From Haloprofundus salilacus (lineage in GTDB: Archaea; Halobacteriota; Halobacteria; Halobacteriales; Haloferacaceae), in assembly GCF_020150815.1 (NCBI RefSeq), contig NZ_CP083723.1, positions 2,232,001-2,296,000 of the forward strand: 64,000 bases of DNA, written 5' to 3'. A program made the translations under genes and the position numbers. This document shows, piece by piece, positions 34,818-43,646 of the stretch; position 1 is the first letter of the stretch, and the number at the start of each line of letters is the position of its first letter. A model generated the notes under the pieces. It did no database searches. It saw only the letters and a program-made list of their open reading frames with translations, and was not told the DNA's origin.

Positions 34818-35846
34818 TCAAAAATCGCCGAGCGAAAGTTGATTGCGCTTCAGCGACCGGGCGTCGTAGTCGAGTTCCGCGGCGAGGTAGTCGGCGAACT
34901 CGTCGGCGAAGCCGTGGTTCGTGTACACCTGCTCGGGGCCTGCCTGTTCGACGACCCGGACGAGTTCATCGAAATCGCAGTGGTCAGAGAGGACGAACGT
35001 CTCGTCGTAGTCGCCGCGGAACCGGAAACTCCGGTCGACTGCCCATCCCGAGGCGCCGACTTTCAGCGCACCCGTCTCCTCGACGATATCGTCGACGAAC
35101 GCGAGTCGACTCGTCTGCGTCGGCAGTACGAGCACGTCGCCAGCGCCGAGTTCGACCTCGCGCGAGAACCGCGAGGCGTCGAACGAAACGTCGAGATGGT
35201 CTTCGATGACGGCGTTGATTCGCTCAACGGCTTTCGTGACGAACAGTCGCGACCGGTCGGAGCGCTGGGCGAGCAACTGGAGCTTCTGGGCACGACCCAG
35301 CGAGTAGCCGAACAGGATGGCGGGCGTCTCGTAGGTATCGTCGAGCCAATCGACCAGTTCGCGCTCGATTTCGTCCTGCGGCGCGAAGACGTACTCGGGT
35401 TTCCCGTACGTCGACTCGATTATTAACACGTCCGCGTTCGGTGGTCTGAATCCGTCGAGATAGAAACGGTCGCGCGTCGAGATGTCGCCCGTGTAGCAGT
35501 AGGTTCGCTCGGCGTCGTCGACGACGGCGGCCGTCGATCCGGCGACGTGTCCCGCGCTCACGAGTTCGACTGCCGGGTGCGACGTTGGGTTCAGCGGTTC
35601 CGTGTCGTCGCGGCGGACGTTCGCCAGCGCGGCAGTCAGTTCCGAGCAGACCATGTCGCCGGGAGCCGAGCGGTAGAGGTGGTCGCCGTGGGCGTGGCTT
35701 AGCACGTTGATTTCGCCGTTGACGTACTCACTGTCGGCCGCCACCGTCTCGCCGGTCGCAAGGTCGATTCGGATACCGTCGGTGTATCTGACGCTGCCGG
35801 TCACTGAGTTGGGAGACGGTTTCACGGACAAAGTCGGTTCTGCCAA
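34818..35846 (-). CDS. MBL-fold nuclease (mRNA 3'-end processing factor-like)
   Basis: A 342-residue frame. The metal-binding motif LSHAHGDHLYRS lies near residue 50, followed by VELVSAGHVAGSTA, CYTGDISTRDRFYLDGF and IIESTYGKPEY. This is the beta-CASP-like MBL fold of archaeal RNA/DNA exonucleases annotated as mRNA 3'-end processing factors. The C-terminus (LSDHCDFDELVRVVEQAGPEQVYTNHG) is also typical. The TTG at 35846 abuts the tnpB remnant, so the original start may have been lost; homologues appear to begin near VRYTDGIRID (residue 19), and a Val (GTG) codon around there is possible. Confidence 0.85.
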   Translation of the reverse strand: MAEPTLSVKPSPNSVTGSVRYTDGIRIDLATGETVAADSEYVNGEINVLSHAHGDHLYRSAPGDMVCSELTAALANVRRDDTEPLNPTSHPAVELVSAGHVAGSTAAVVDDAERTYCYTGDISTRDRFYLDGFRPPNADVLIIESTYGKPEYVFAPQDEIERELVDWLDDTYETPAILFGYSLGRAQKLQLLAQRSDRSRLFVTKAVERINAVIEDHLDVSFDASRFSREVELGAGDVLVLPTQTSRLAFVDDIVEETGALKVGASGWAVDRSFRFRGDYDETFVLSDHCDFDELVRVVEQAGPEQVYTNHGFADEFADYLAAELDYDARSLKRNQLSLGDF

Positions 35847-36390
35847 TTCGCCTCCCGCGACGGCAATTTCGCCGCCTTACAAAGATTCGAGGAAAGGTAG
35901 ACGACTGTCTCCACAAGATTTCTCGAACAATCGTTGACGACGCCGTAGCCCGAAATGCGGTTATCGCTGTGGGCGACCTCGGCGGTATCCGTGAAGGTAA
36001 CGCAAGGGACGGACCTCAACGACAAACTTCACAAGATGCCGTTCGCCAAACTCCTCTCGTACATCGAGTACAAGGCCCACCGCGAAGGTATCGAGGTAGT
36101 GTTGGTGGACGAAGCGTACACGTCTCAGACGTGCAATCGGTGTGCCGAGGAGGGCGTGCGGAACACGCAGGGGCGGTTCTGTTGTCCGCACTGTGGCTTG
36201 GACGACAACGCGGACAAGAACGGCGCGACGAACATCGGAAACCGAGTGTTGGGTAAGTTCTCGAAACCGTTATCCGACACGGGGGCTGTACTGACTCGGC
36301 CCGAAACTCATGTCGTCGTTGAACCTGAGAACTCCCAAGATTCCGTGGGCCTAACCCTCAGTGAGGGAACCCCACGACTTTAGTCGTGGG
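35847..36390 (+). pseudogene. Remnant of IS1341-type TnpB (5'-truncated, frameshifted)
   Basis: Two frames together encode the C-terminal part of an IS200/IS605-family TnpB. Frame A (to about 35990) reads LHKISRTIVDDAVARNAVIAVGDLGGIREGN. Frame B (from about 36009) continues NDKLHKMPFAKLLSYIEYKAHREGIEV, then DEAYTSQTCNRC, FCCPHCGLDDNADKNGATNIGNR. One single-base shift separates them. The two CxxC zinc-finger pairs and the last Asp region remain; the N-terminal half is missing, and the usual catalytic Glu motif (EDL) reads GDL. It ends by the palindromic right-end hairpin. It lies between the MBL gene and ligase. Not a functional nuclease. Confidence 0.85.
36371..36390. repeat. IS1341-type right-end hairpin
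   Basis: CCCACGACTTTAGTCGTGGG is an 8-bp perfect inverted repeat around TTTA, ending the tnpB remnant. Such hairpins mark the right end of IS200/IS605-group elements and form the 3' part of the associated reRNA/omega RNA. A similar, shorter hairpin occurs at 63681-63694. Confidence 0.65.
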
Positions 36391-36395
36391 AGAAG

Positions 36396-38144
36396 TCAGT
36401 GCTCGTCGTACAGTCGCTCGACTTTCGAGAGGGAGTCGACTTCGTCGAGCGAGAGGTCGTCTCTGAACGCCGAGAAACGAGGGAACCGGAGTGCGTACCC
36501 CGACTCCGACTCGGGCGATCGCTGTATCTCCTCGTACTGGACTTCGACGACGACTTCCGGTCGGACGCGGACCTCGCGACCCGTCCGCTCGATGACTAAC
36601 GGGTCGAGTCGTCTCGTCACCTCCGCGAGTTGCTCGTCGGTGAGGCCCGAGAACATCCAGCCCACGTCGCGGAACTCGCCGGTGGCGGCGTCGCGGCAGG
36701 CGAGGTGGAGTCGGCCGAGGAACTCGCTCTTTCGCCCCTCGCTCCATTTCGCGCCGACGACGACGAGGTCCAGCGGTTCCATCACCGGTTTCACTTTCAT
36801 CATGTAGCCGACCCGCGAACCGGGTTGGTACGCCGCGTCAAGGTTCTTCACCATGATTCCCTCGTGACCGCTCGCGAGGGCCTCCTCGTAGAACACCCTG
36901 GCTTGCCGTTCGTCTTCGACTGCGATTGTGGTCGCCGGTTCGAGAACGTTCGATTCGCCGACGAAGCAATCGCCGAGTCGCTCGACGCGTTTGCGAAGCG
37001 ATTCGTCGAGCAACGACTCGCCGTCGACGTAGAGCGCGTCGAACAGGTGCGTCACGACCGGGACGGACTCGACCAACTCCTCGACGCGGTTCTCGCGCTT
37101 GATGCGCCGAGAGAGTTCCTGAAACGGCATCGGACGGCCCGTCTCGGGGCCGTAACCGACCGTCTCGCCTTCGAGGATGCAGTCGTCCGCGGAGACGCGT
37201 TCTCGGACCGCCGCGACGACTTCGGGGAACTGCTCGGTCACGTCTTCGAGACGGCGCGTGAAGACGCGTACCTCGTCGCCGCGCTTGTGAATCTGCGTTC
37301 GGAGGCCGTCGTACTTGTACTCGCAGCGAACTGTCGGCCTGCGGTTCGAGAGTCCGGCGTCCGTGGCCTCCGCCTCGTCATCGACGTCGTCGCCTCCGTC
37401 ATCGTCGCCGCGCACCTCGACCAGTGCGTTCTCGACGCTCTCGGCTTTCTGTGCGAGCATCACCTTCACCGGGCGGAACAGTTCCACGTCGAGCGCCCGA
37501 AGCCCCTCGATTCCCTCGTCGCGTGCCGTCTCGGCGACGACGCGGAAATCGTTCGTCAACTGGTGCGCGCGTTCGACCGCCGAGACGGCCGAGTCGCTCC
37601 CGTCGAGAAACGCCGCTGCGATGGCGTCGCGGACGGTTCCCTCGCCGATACCGAGACGCATCGCCCCGACGACGGTTCGGACGACGTATCGGGCCTCGTC
37701 GGGGTCGGCGCTCGTCAGCAGTTTCGCTACATCGTCGACGCGTCGCGACTGGCTTCCCTCGCCGGTGTACTCGGCCACGTCCGTGAGCGTCTCGTGGACG
37801 AGTTCGACCGTGAGCGTCTCCGAAAACAGCGTCCGTTGGGCCCGGTTTTCGACCGCCAGCGCGGCTGCATCGCCCAGATCGCCGCGCTCGCGCCACCACG
37901 TCTCGACCTGGTCGTCGTCGACGCCGGTCGCCTTCCATATCGCCTCGCGGGTGAGACTGGAGGAGACGCCGAGTTCGCGGCTATCCCACGCCGAAAACAC
38001 GTTTCCGCGGACCAGCGTGGCGACGAGCGGCAACTGCGTCTCGCTCGCGGCGGCGAAGCAGTCGGCCAGAACGGCCGTCTTCTCGGTGGTGGAGGCGGTC
38101 GCTTCGAGGCGCCGGTACACGTCGACGAGGGCGGCGTACTCCAT
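36396..38144 (-). CDS. lig: ATP-dependent DNA ligase
   Basis: A 582-residue archaeal/eukaryotic type ligase that seals nicks with ATP. The adenylated lysine is K277 in motif I (CEYKYDGLRTQIHK). Further motifs: TRRLEDVTEQFPEV, DCILEGETVGYG, HLFDALYVDGE, GHEGIMVKNLDAAYQPGSR and MKVKPVMEPLDLVVVGAKW. The N-terminal 230 residues are the DNA-binding domain (VVGAMRLGIGEGTVRDAIA). An acidic insertion (GDDDGGDDVDDEAEATD) precedes motif I. The IS remnant ends 6 bp from its stop codon. ATG at 38144. Confidence 0.96.
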   Translation of the reverse strand: MEYAALVDVYRRLEATASTTEKTAVLADCFAAASETQLPLVATLVRGNVFSAWDSRELGVSSSLTREAIWKATGVDDDQVETWWRERGDLGDAAALAVENRAQRTLFSETLTVELVHETLTDVAEYTGEGSQSRRVDDVAKLLTSADPDEARYVVRTVVGAMRLGIGEGTVRDAIAAAFLDGSDSAVSAVERAHQLTNDFRVVAETARDEGIEGLRALDVELFRPVKVMLAQKAESVENALVEVRGDDDGGDDVDDEAEATDAGLSNRRPTVRCEYKYDGLRTQIHKRGDEVRVFTRRLEDVTEQFPEVVAAVRERVSADDCILEGETVGYGPETGRPMPFQELSRRIKRENRVEELVESVPVVTHLFDALYVDGESLLDESLRKRVERLGDCFVGESNVLEPATTIAVEDERQARVFYEEALASGHEGIMVKNLDAAYQPGSRVGYMMKVKPVMEPLDLVVVGAKWSEGRKSEFLGRLHLACRDAATGEFRDVGWMFSGLTDEQLAEVTRRLDPLVIERTGREVRVRPEVVVEVQYEEIQRSPESESGYALRFPRFSAFRDDLSLDEVDSLSKVERLYDEH

Positions 38145-38260
38145 CGGTTCGACGTAGGTTCCGAGGGCGAATAAGACCTCTCTGGAGGAGGACTACGCCG
38201 AGAAGAACCCGCCAGTGACTGTTGGTGCGTGCCTGCGCGCGCAGAGCGAAGCGCGACGCG

Positions 38261-38419
38261 TCACTCCAACGACTCGGCGGCGTACTCGGCGACGTCGCTG
38301 GAGCCACAGCACTGACAGCGCTCGTCGTCCGAGTCGAGTGTGGTCCCGCAGCGACGGCATTCATAGAGTGTCGCGTCGCACGTTCCGCGTCGGACGGCTG
38401 CTTTGACAGATTCGAACAT
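38261..38419 (-). CDS. Small zinc-ribbon protein (52 residues)
   Basis: ATG 38419 to TGA 38261. The protein begins MFESVKAAVRRGTCDATLYECRRCG and ends CQCCGSSDVAEYAAESLE. It has an N-terminal basic helix, a CRRCG knuckle, an acidic linker and a CQCCG knuckle, the plan of haloarchaeal single zinc-ribbon micro-proteins. Codon usage is coding-like (C/G in most third positions). Function is unknown. Confidence 0.75.
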   Translation of the reverse strand: MFESVKAAVRRGTCDATLYECRRCGTTLDSDDERCQCCGSSDVAEYAAESLE

Positions 38420-38622
38420 AGATTGTGGGTGGACCGCTTCCGGAACTCTTCAGGAAGTCAGTATCCGCAGGACACATTAGAATGTTTTCCATCCGCAGCG
38501 GAAGTGAACGATCGGCTTCAGTCGTGCGATTTTGTGCGATTGTTGTTCGATAAAAAGAGGGAACGGACGAACCGGTCCACGCGCCGACACGGACGCGTCT
38601 CGGGACGGACCCACCGGCGAGG

Positions 38623-39048
38623 TCAGTCCGCCCACGTCCACCGCGAATCGAGAACGTACCGGTAGACGCCGCTGATGACGATGGCGACGCCGTTGGCGAG
38701 GAGGTACGGCATTTCGCGCCACGACACCAGCGCGTAGAGGATGGCGAGCTGTATCGGGATGGCGCTGCCGCGGACGAGGTTCGTCTTCGCCAAGCCGACG
38801 AGAAAGGCGTTGACACCGGTGTTCTCGAACGCCTGAAAGGTCCAGGTGTTGTTCAACACGTACTGGAAGACGATGGTTATCTCGATGGCGACCGTCGCCG
38901 CGAGCAGGTAGTTCGCGCCGGCCTGCTCGACGAACAGCCACAGCAACACCATCTGGACGCCCGCGGCGATGGCGCCGACGATGACGAACCGACGCAGTCG
39001 GACGGCCAGCGGGCCGTCGACGAGGTTCCGAAGCAGCGCTCGTACCAT
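38623..39048 (-). CDS. GtrA family membrane protein
   Basis: A 141-residue protein with four hydrophobic helices. The GtrA signature: RRFVIVGAIAAGVQMVLLWLFVEQ, FQYVLNNTWTFQAF and YRYVLDSRWTWAD. GtrA-like proteins are proposed to flip lipid-linked sugars or to assist surface glycosylation. Its ATG begins two bases after the stop of the sulfatase-like gene, so the two are an operon: the sulfatase-like protein may act on the same surface glycolipid. Confidence 0.9.
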   Translation of the reverse strand: MVRALLRNLVDGPLAVRLRRFVIVGAIAAGVQMVLLWLFVEQAGANYLLAATVAIEITIVFQYVLNNTWTFQAFENTGVNAFLVGLAKTNLVRGSAIPIQLAILYALVSWREMPYLLANGVAIVISGVYRYVLDSRWTWAD

Positions 39049-39050
39049 CG

Positions 39051-40490
39051 TTATCGATATCCGAGCGCTGACAGACGGGTCTCGACGGCGTCGTTGACGG
39101 CGCTCTCCTCCGAGGGGTCGGCTCCCTCGGTCGTCGCGGTTACCATCTCGGCGTGCTCGCGGACCGGTTCGCGGAGTCGGGCGACGACGGCTTCGTCCTC
39201 GGCGGTCGGGTCGACTGCGCGGTCGGTCTGTTGGTCAGGGTCGCTCGGGCGGTGGTACAGTTCGTGCTCGCCGGTCTCAGTGTTCTCGATGTAGGTCCAC
39301 TCGCGGGTCCGCGCGCTGACGAGCAGGTCGCCGTCGTCGAGGCTGCGCGGAATCGGCTGCTGGGTCACGTCGTCGCCGCGGACGGCGACCGACACGACCG
39401 GTTCGTCGGCGGGGTTGGCACCGTCGACGACGCTCGACAGGAGGCTTTCGCCGGTCCACTCGTCGGGGGCGTCGACGCCGAAGAGATCGCAAACCGTCGG
39501 GGGAACGTCGTCGAGACTGACCTGTCCGTCGATGCGCCGGGCGTCGGCTCCAGGCGCGTCGACGACGAGCGGGACGTGGATGAGTTCGTCGTAGAGCTTC
39601 GGGTAGTGGGCGAGGTGACCGTGTTCCTGAAACTCCTCGCCGTGGTCGCCGGCGACGACGACCGCCGTCTCGTCGCGGTGTCCCGCCGCGTCGAGCGCGT
39701 CGAGCACGCGCCCGATACTCGCGTCGACCTGTCTGACCGCGCCCTGATACAGCGTCCGGAGGTCCGAAAGCGTCCGGTCGCCGACCTCCCACCCGAGACC
39801 GGTTCGTGTGTGCGCCAAGAGCATCCGGTGGGTGCCGAACATCGCCGAGGAGACCTCGCGGATGTAGCGCGGCGCGGGGACGTACGGGGTGTGGGCATCC
39901 ATGTAGTGAATCCACAGGAAGAACGGTTCGTCGGCGTCGGCGACGAACGAAGTCGCCGCCCGCTCAGCGTCGAGCATGCGCGAAGCGTCCAGAAACGGGA
40001 GGTCGTCCTCGTCCCGTCTCAGTCGCGCCGCCAGTCGGCGAAACGGCGACGCGGCGAGTTGGAGCCACCCCTCGACCGTCGGGTGGGCAGCGAGATACTG
40101 GCCGTAGAGGCTCGACCCGATGTCGGCGACGAACGGTTCGAACTCGTCGAAGCCCTCGTCGTAGCCCCAGTGCTCGGTGAGAAAGCCGTTGGCAGCGTTG
40201 AAGCCACCGGTGGCGACGTCGGCCGACGAGAGCGTATCGGCGAGCGTCGGCGACTCGGTCACGCCGATGTGACCCGTATCCGCGAACGTCGGTCGGGAGG
40301 CGAGTAGTCCGGGAAAGGAGAAGGGTGTCCAGTTGCCGGTCGCGAACGCGTGCTCGAATACCGTCCCCTCGTCGGCCAGTTCCTGCAGTACGGGCGTGTG
40401 CCGCTCGCCATCGTACGGACTGACCGCATCCGCGCGAAGCGAGTCGACCGTCACGAGTACCACGTTGGAGATGTCGGCGTCTGTCGTCAT
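39051..40490 (-). CDS. Sulfatase-like (alkaline phosphatase superfamily) hydrolase
   Basis: A 479-residue protein. Metal site: NVVLVTVDSLRADAVSPY at the N-terminus, ATGNWTPFSFPGLLASRP around residue 50 and VVVAGDHGEEFQEHGHLAHYPKLYDELIHVPLVV in the later half. In true sulfatases the nucleophile sits in CxPSR; here the corresponding NWTPFSFPG offers Thr, so this may be a phosphotransferase or phosphatase-like enzyme. The C-terminus ends LSALGYR, as in many haloarchaeal members. No signal peptide is seen. ATG at 40490. Confidence 0.85.
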   Translation of the reverse strand: MTTDADISNVVLVTVDSLRADAVSPYDGERHTPVLQELADEGTVFEHAFATGNWTPFSFPGLLASRPTFADTGHIGVTESPTLADTLSSADVATGGFNAANGFLTEHWGYDEGFDEFEPFVADIGSSLYGQYLAAHPTVEGWLQLAASPFRRLAARLRRDEDDLPFLDASRMLDAERAATSFVADADEPFFLWIHYMDAHTPYVPAPRYIREVSSAMFGTHRMLLAHTRTGLGWEVGDRTLSDLRTLYQGAVRQVDASIGRVLDALDAAGHRDETAVVVAGDHGEEFQEHGHLAHYPKLYDELIHVPLVVDAPGADARRIDGQVSLDDVPPTVCDLFGVDAPDEWTGESLLSSVVDGANPADEPVVSVAVRGDDVTQQPIPRSLDDGDLLVSARTREWTYIENTETGEHELYHRPSDPDQQTDRAVDPTAEDEAVVARLREPVREHAEMVTATTEGADPSEESAVNDAVETRLSALGYR

Positions 40491-40694
40491 GGGTTTCGAG
40501 CCGTATTGCCGCAGACTGACGCCCGTCTGACCCCCACCCGACCGCCGTTTCCACCGACGCTATCGACGAGGCGGTCCAGTCAGTGTCGAAGGCGTGGACG
40601 CCAGTAACGTCCCTCCTACGCAGGTCACCCCCGTCACAGTTTCGGTTTCGACGAATGGTGTGAAACGGGCACGCTCGGGCGCGAAAACGGCGAT

Positions 40695-41411
40695 CTAATC
40701 GGTTCGGAGTCGCTCGCTATCGGGCAGACGCGCGCTCGGCGACGCGACGACGTCCAGTCCCGGACTGTAGTAGCGAATCGGCTCACCCTCCGGGCGAGCG
40801 AAGCCGTTCGCGCGAAAGAGCGTCTCGGTTTCGACCGTCGCGTCGGCCGGATACAGCGTCCACGAGTCGTGGTCGACGTCGGTGTACCGAACCGTGCCGT
40901 CGGGCGCTTCAGTGTAGAACCGGTAGCGCTCGACGAGGAACTCGGCTAACGGGTCGTCGGCCGACGAGAACGGTTCGCCGGTCGGTCGGTACGTCGCGCG
41001 GTAGTGGGCGGGTCTGTCGCCGGGATGGAGTCGCCGACTCCGGAATCGGACGCAGTCGTCGTCCAGTTCGAGTGAGATCCGGGCGTAGTAGTACGGGAGG
41101 TGGTGGAACGCGCGCGCGCCGAGAACACTCAGAACCCCCTGCGCGTCGAGGCTGAAGAAGTACACCGCGGGTTCGCCGTCGCGGGTGACGTACGTCCGAA
41201 GGTTCAGTTCGGGAAGCGGCAGACCCGCCCATCGAGGCAGCCCCTTCGGCCGGACGTTCACGTTGGTGAACGGCACCACCGAGAGCCACCCGGAGCCGTC
41301 GTGTTCGTCGACGGCGAGCGACTCGGGAAGATGATCGGCGAGGCGGGCGGGGTCGACGCGCCAGTTTTCGAACAGCAGATGCCGCCACCCCATCGCTAGC
41401 AGGAGTACCAT
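40695..41411 (-). CDS. DUF2071 (YqjF-like) protein
   Basis: A 238-residue protein from ATG 41411 (MVLLLAMGWRHLLFENWRVDPARLADHLPESLAVDEHDG). DUF2071 features: SVVPFTNVNVRPKGLPRW, PELNLRTYVTRDGEPAVYFFSLDA, HHLPYYYARISLELDD. The family is related to acetoacetate decarboxylase-like folds; function is unknown. The frame extends to 41546, but the extra sequence falls in the tandem-repeat region and does not look coding. Confidence 0.88.
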   Translation of the reverse strand: MVLLLAMGWRHLLFENWRVDPARLADHLPESLAVDEHDGSGWLSVVPFTNVNVRPKGLPRWAGLPLPELNLRTYVTRDGEPAVYFFSLDAQGVLSVLGARAFHHLPYYYARISLELDDDCVRFRSRRLHPGDRPAHYRATYRPTGEPFSSADDPLAEFLVERYRFYTEAPDGTVRYTDVDHDSWTLYPADATVETETLFRANGFARPEGEPIRYYSPGLDVVASPSARLPDSERLRTD

Positions 41412-41430
41412 ACTCGTGGGTTGGTCTCGA

Positions 41431-41550
41431 CTGCAGTAAATTTCGCCGGTGTAGACCGGTTTCCGCCGGCGTCGACCGATTTCCGGTACAATCGGCCGGT
41501 TTCCACCGCCGTCAACTGCTTTCCGCCACCTTCGACGACGTTGCACCGTC
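41431..41550. repeat. Degenerate 20-bp tandem repeat array (six units)
   Basis: Six consecutive 20-bp blocks align without gaps: approximate consensus GTCGACCGGTTTCCGCCGCC. The shared core is TTTCC or TTTCG at unit positions 10-14. The period is 20 bp, not a multiple of three, so this is not a protein repeat. It lies in the intergenic region between DUF2071 and the subtilase. A 20-bp period places a core on one face of the helix every two turns. Confidence 0.6.
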
Positions 41551-41598
41551 GCCTCTATCGCTCACGATCGTACCGTCGCCCCTATCGCTCACGACTTC
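41545..41598. repeat. 27-bp tandem repeat (two copies)
   Basis: ACCGTCGCCTCTATCGCTCACGA is followed 27 bp later by ACCGTCGCCCCTATCGCTCACGA, with one mismatch in 23 bases. It immediately follows the 20-bp array. No known function; a replication-slippage origin is likely. Confidence 0.6.
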
Positions 41599-41695
41599 GA
41601 GAGTAGAATTACGTCCGACGGACGTCGGCACGAACCGTCGAAATTCGGGCAACTATCGCCTCGTTTTACTAAGTTCAACAAAAGTAATCCGCAGT

Positions 41696-41706
41696 AAAAT
41701 ATTTAC
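41696..41706 (+). promoter_or_regulatory. AT-rich promoter element before the subtilase gene
   Basis: AAAATATTTAC is the only AT-rich run before the gene and its centre lies about 28 bp from the GTG at 41729. That spacing favours 41729 as the start of a leaderless message. Confidence 0.45.
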
Positions 41707-41728
41707 GTCTCGTGTGGAACTGTCTGTC

Positions 41729-43159
41729 GTGATACAACATAACAGACGGACATTTTTGAAGCTCACCAGCACAGCACTCGGCGGCCTCGCGCTCGGCGCG
41801 GGTACCGCGGCGGGCGCGACGGGGGCGGACGAGCGGTTCCTCGTCGACTTGCGCGAGGTCTCCGCATCCGAGATCCCGGACGACGTCGAAATCATCCACG
41901 ACCTGTCAGCGGTCGACCTGCTGGTCGCCCGCGGTGACGCGGCCGCCGTCGGCGGTGCGGCGGCGACGACGCCGGACGTGACCGTGTATCAGGCCAACGG
42001 GGGCGTCGCGGCCGAGAAAACGGGACCGAAAGCCAGCGGCGACGGCGCGAGCCACAACCACGACGGACCGGCGACGAACACCGAACTCCAGTGGGACAAG
42101 CGGGTCCAGAACGTCAGTGACCTGACCGACAAGCCGGGTGATGGCACGCCCATCCACGACGTGACGAAGGGTGCAGGTACGCGCGTCGCCGTCGTTGACT
42201 CCGGCGTCTACAACGTCCATCCCGACCTCGTGGACGTGGTGAACGAAGAGCTGTCGGCGAACTTCACGACCGACGGCTTGGACTTCCGTCCGAACGGCGC
42301 GGGCAGCCACGGGACGCACGTCGCCGGCATCGTCGCGGCGACGAACAGCAACGACGGTCCCGCCGGCGGCGTCCTCGGCACCGCGCCGGAGACCGAACTG
42401 CTCTCGCTGCGCGTCTTCTCGGGCGTCGAGGGCGCGACCGGCGACACGCTCGCTGCGCTCGTCTACGCTGCCGAGCAGGGCTGCGACGCCGCCAACATCA
42501 GCCTCGGCTACCCGTACCCATACGTCGACCCCGAGGAGTTCCCGGTACTTCTCGCCATCCGAGAGGCCTACAGACGCGTCGCCGAGTACGCCCGCTCGCA
42601 GGAGATGGTCATCGTCAACTCCGCCGGAAACGACGGACTCGACATGGACGCCGAGGGCATCCTGAGCCTGCCGACCGAGGTGGAGGGTATCTTCGGCGTC
42701 TCCGCCACCGGTCCCATCGGCTACGGCTGGGGCGACAAACACGACGACAACGAGGAGAAGTGGCTCACCGGCGATCGACTCGAAGAGGAGACGACGGACC
42801 CCGCCTTCTACACGAACTACGGCAGCGCCGTCGACGTCTCCGCCGCCGGCGGCGACGCCGACCTCGACGCGCTGAACGGCGGCGTCAAGGGCGCAGAGCG
42901 AGACCTTGTCTTCTCGACGGTCAATATCGTCGAGGAGGACGGCTCCGTCGTTTCCGGCTACGGCTGGAAGGCCGGCACGTCGATGGCCGCACCGCAGGTT
43001 TCGGCCGCGGTCGCGCTCGTCCGTTCGCTGCGCCCCGACGCCAGCGCCGAGGAGGTCGAGTCGCTCATCATGGAGACAGCGAGCAGCGCCGAGGGCGGCG
43101 AAACCTACCACGGGGCGGGCCACCTCGACCTGAAGCGGTTGGTGAAAGCGGCGGAGTAA
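41729..43159 (+). CDS. Exported subtilisin-like serine protease (S8)
   Basis: A 476-residue protein. The Tat signal NRRTFLKLTSTALGGLALGAG opens it, so it folds in the cytoplasm and is exported. The catalytic triad is complete: Asp in VAVVDSGVYNVHPD, His in GSHGTHVAGIVAA, Ser in GTSMAAPQVSAAV; the oxyanion Asn is in VNSAGNDGLD. An N-terminal propeptide-like segment (residues about 30-100) precedes the domain. I chose GTG 41729 on promoter spacing; GTG 41714 adds five residues. The end of the gene faces a small coiled-coil gene 26 bp away. Confidence 0.93.
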   Translation: MIQHNRRTFLKLTSTALGGLALGAGTAAGATGADERFLVDLREVSASEIPDDVEIIHDLSAVDLLVARGDAAAVGGAAATTPDVTVYQANGGVAAEKTGPKASGDGASHNHDGPATNTELQWDKRVQNVSDLTDKPGDGTPIHDVTKGAGTRVAVVDSGVYNVHPDLVDVVNEELSANFTTDGLDFRPNGAGSHGTHVAGIVAATNSNDGPAGGVLGTAPETELLSLRVFSGVEGATGDTLAALVYAAEQGCDAANISLGYPYPYVDPEEFPVLLAIREAYRRVAEYARSQEMVIVNSAGNDGLDMDAEGILSLPTEVEGIFGVSATGPIGYGWGDKHDDNEEKWLTGDRLEEETTDPAFYTNYGSAVDVSAAGGDADLDALNGGVKGAERDLVFSTVNIVEEDGSVVSGYGWKAGTSMAAPQVSAAVALVRSLRPDASAEEVESLIMETASSAEGGETYHGAGHLDLKRLVKAAE

Positions 43160-43185
43160 TCGGGAACGGCGTAGATTCGTCGCTC

Positions 43186-43440
43186 TCAGTCGATCCGAAC
43201 GTCCGAAGCTGTTTCGAGCTGCTCGACGCGTCTCTCGAGTTCCTCGACGCGCTGCTGCAGACTCGGCCTCTCCTCGTCTTCGATGACCGTCTTTTCGAGC
43301 CGCCTCACCCGATTGACCAGCCCGCTGGGCGGCCGCTCGGACTGCTCCGAGGGAACGCCGGCAAAGTCCTCCGCCTCTGAGCCCAGCACGTGCCGTTCGA
43401 GCGTCTGCACCCGTCGCTCCAGTCGGTCTACGTCGCTCAT
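43186..43440 (-). CDS. Small coiled-coil protein, family A (copy 1)
   Basis: An 84-residue protein. It starts MSDVDRLERRVQTLERHVLG and ends in a heptad-rich coiled coil (RVEELERRVEQLETASDVRID) with a middle segment VNRVRRLEKTVIEDEERPSLQ. No signal peptide. It is clearly homologous over its whole length to the 88-residue protein at 45273-45539, and both are convergent with an exported protease gene. Function is unknown. Convergent gap to the subtilase is 26 bp. Confidence 0.8.
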   Translation of the reverse strand: MSDVDRLERRVQTLERHVLGSEAEDFAGVPSEQSERPPSGLVNRVRRLEKTVIEDEERPSLQQRVEELERRVEQLETASDVRID

Positions 43441-43646
43441 CGTACCCCGTGTACGGCTTCACGCCACATGTACTCTGAGGTGCGTCGGAACAACGGTGAT
43501 TCTGTCTCCGATCCTCAGCACCCGTCGATCCTACGGGTGATACTGTACGTATAGACGTACTCTACATCGAGACGCACTCTAATCCCTTCGAGAGTGTCAA
43601 AATCGCCTGTAACGGAATCTAAGATGCTTTCTCGGGTACCGATACT

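Noticed and set aside
36630-38174. A 514-residue open frame on the plus strand antisense to DNA ligase
   Set aside because: The ligase frame holds all catalytic motifs. The opposite frame is a shadow with unnatural composition.
41431-41600. A CRISPR array
   Set aside because: The 20- and 27-bp units are contiguous and degenerate. There are no unique spacers between conserved repeats, and no cas genes occur in the window.
41906-43462. A 518-residue minus-strand frame antisense to the subtilase
   Set aside because: The subtilase has a complete triad and Tat signal; the antisense frame has no motif and continues into the coiled-coil gene in a different frame.
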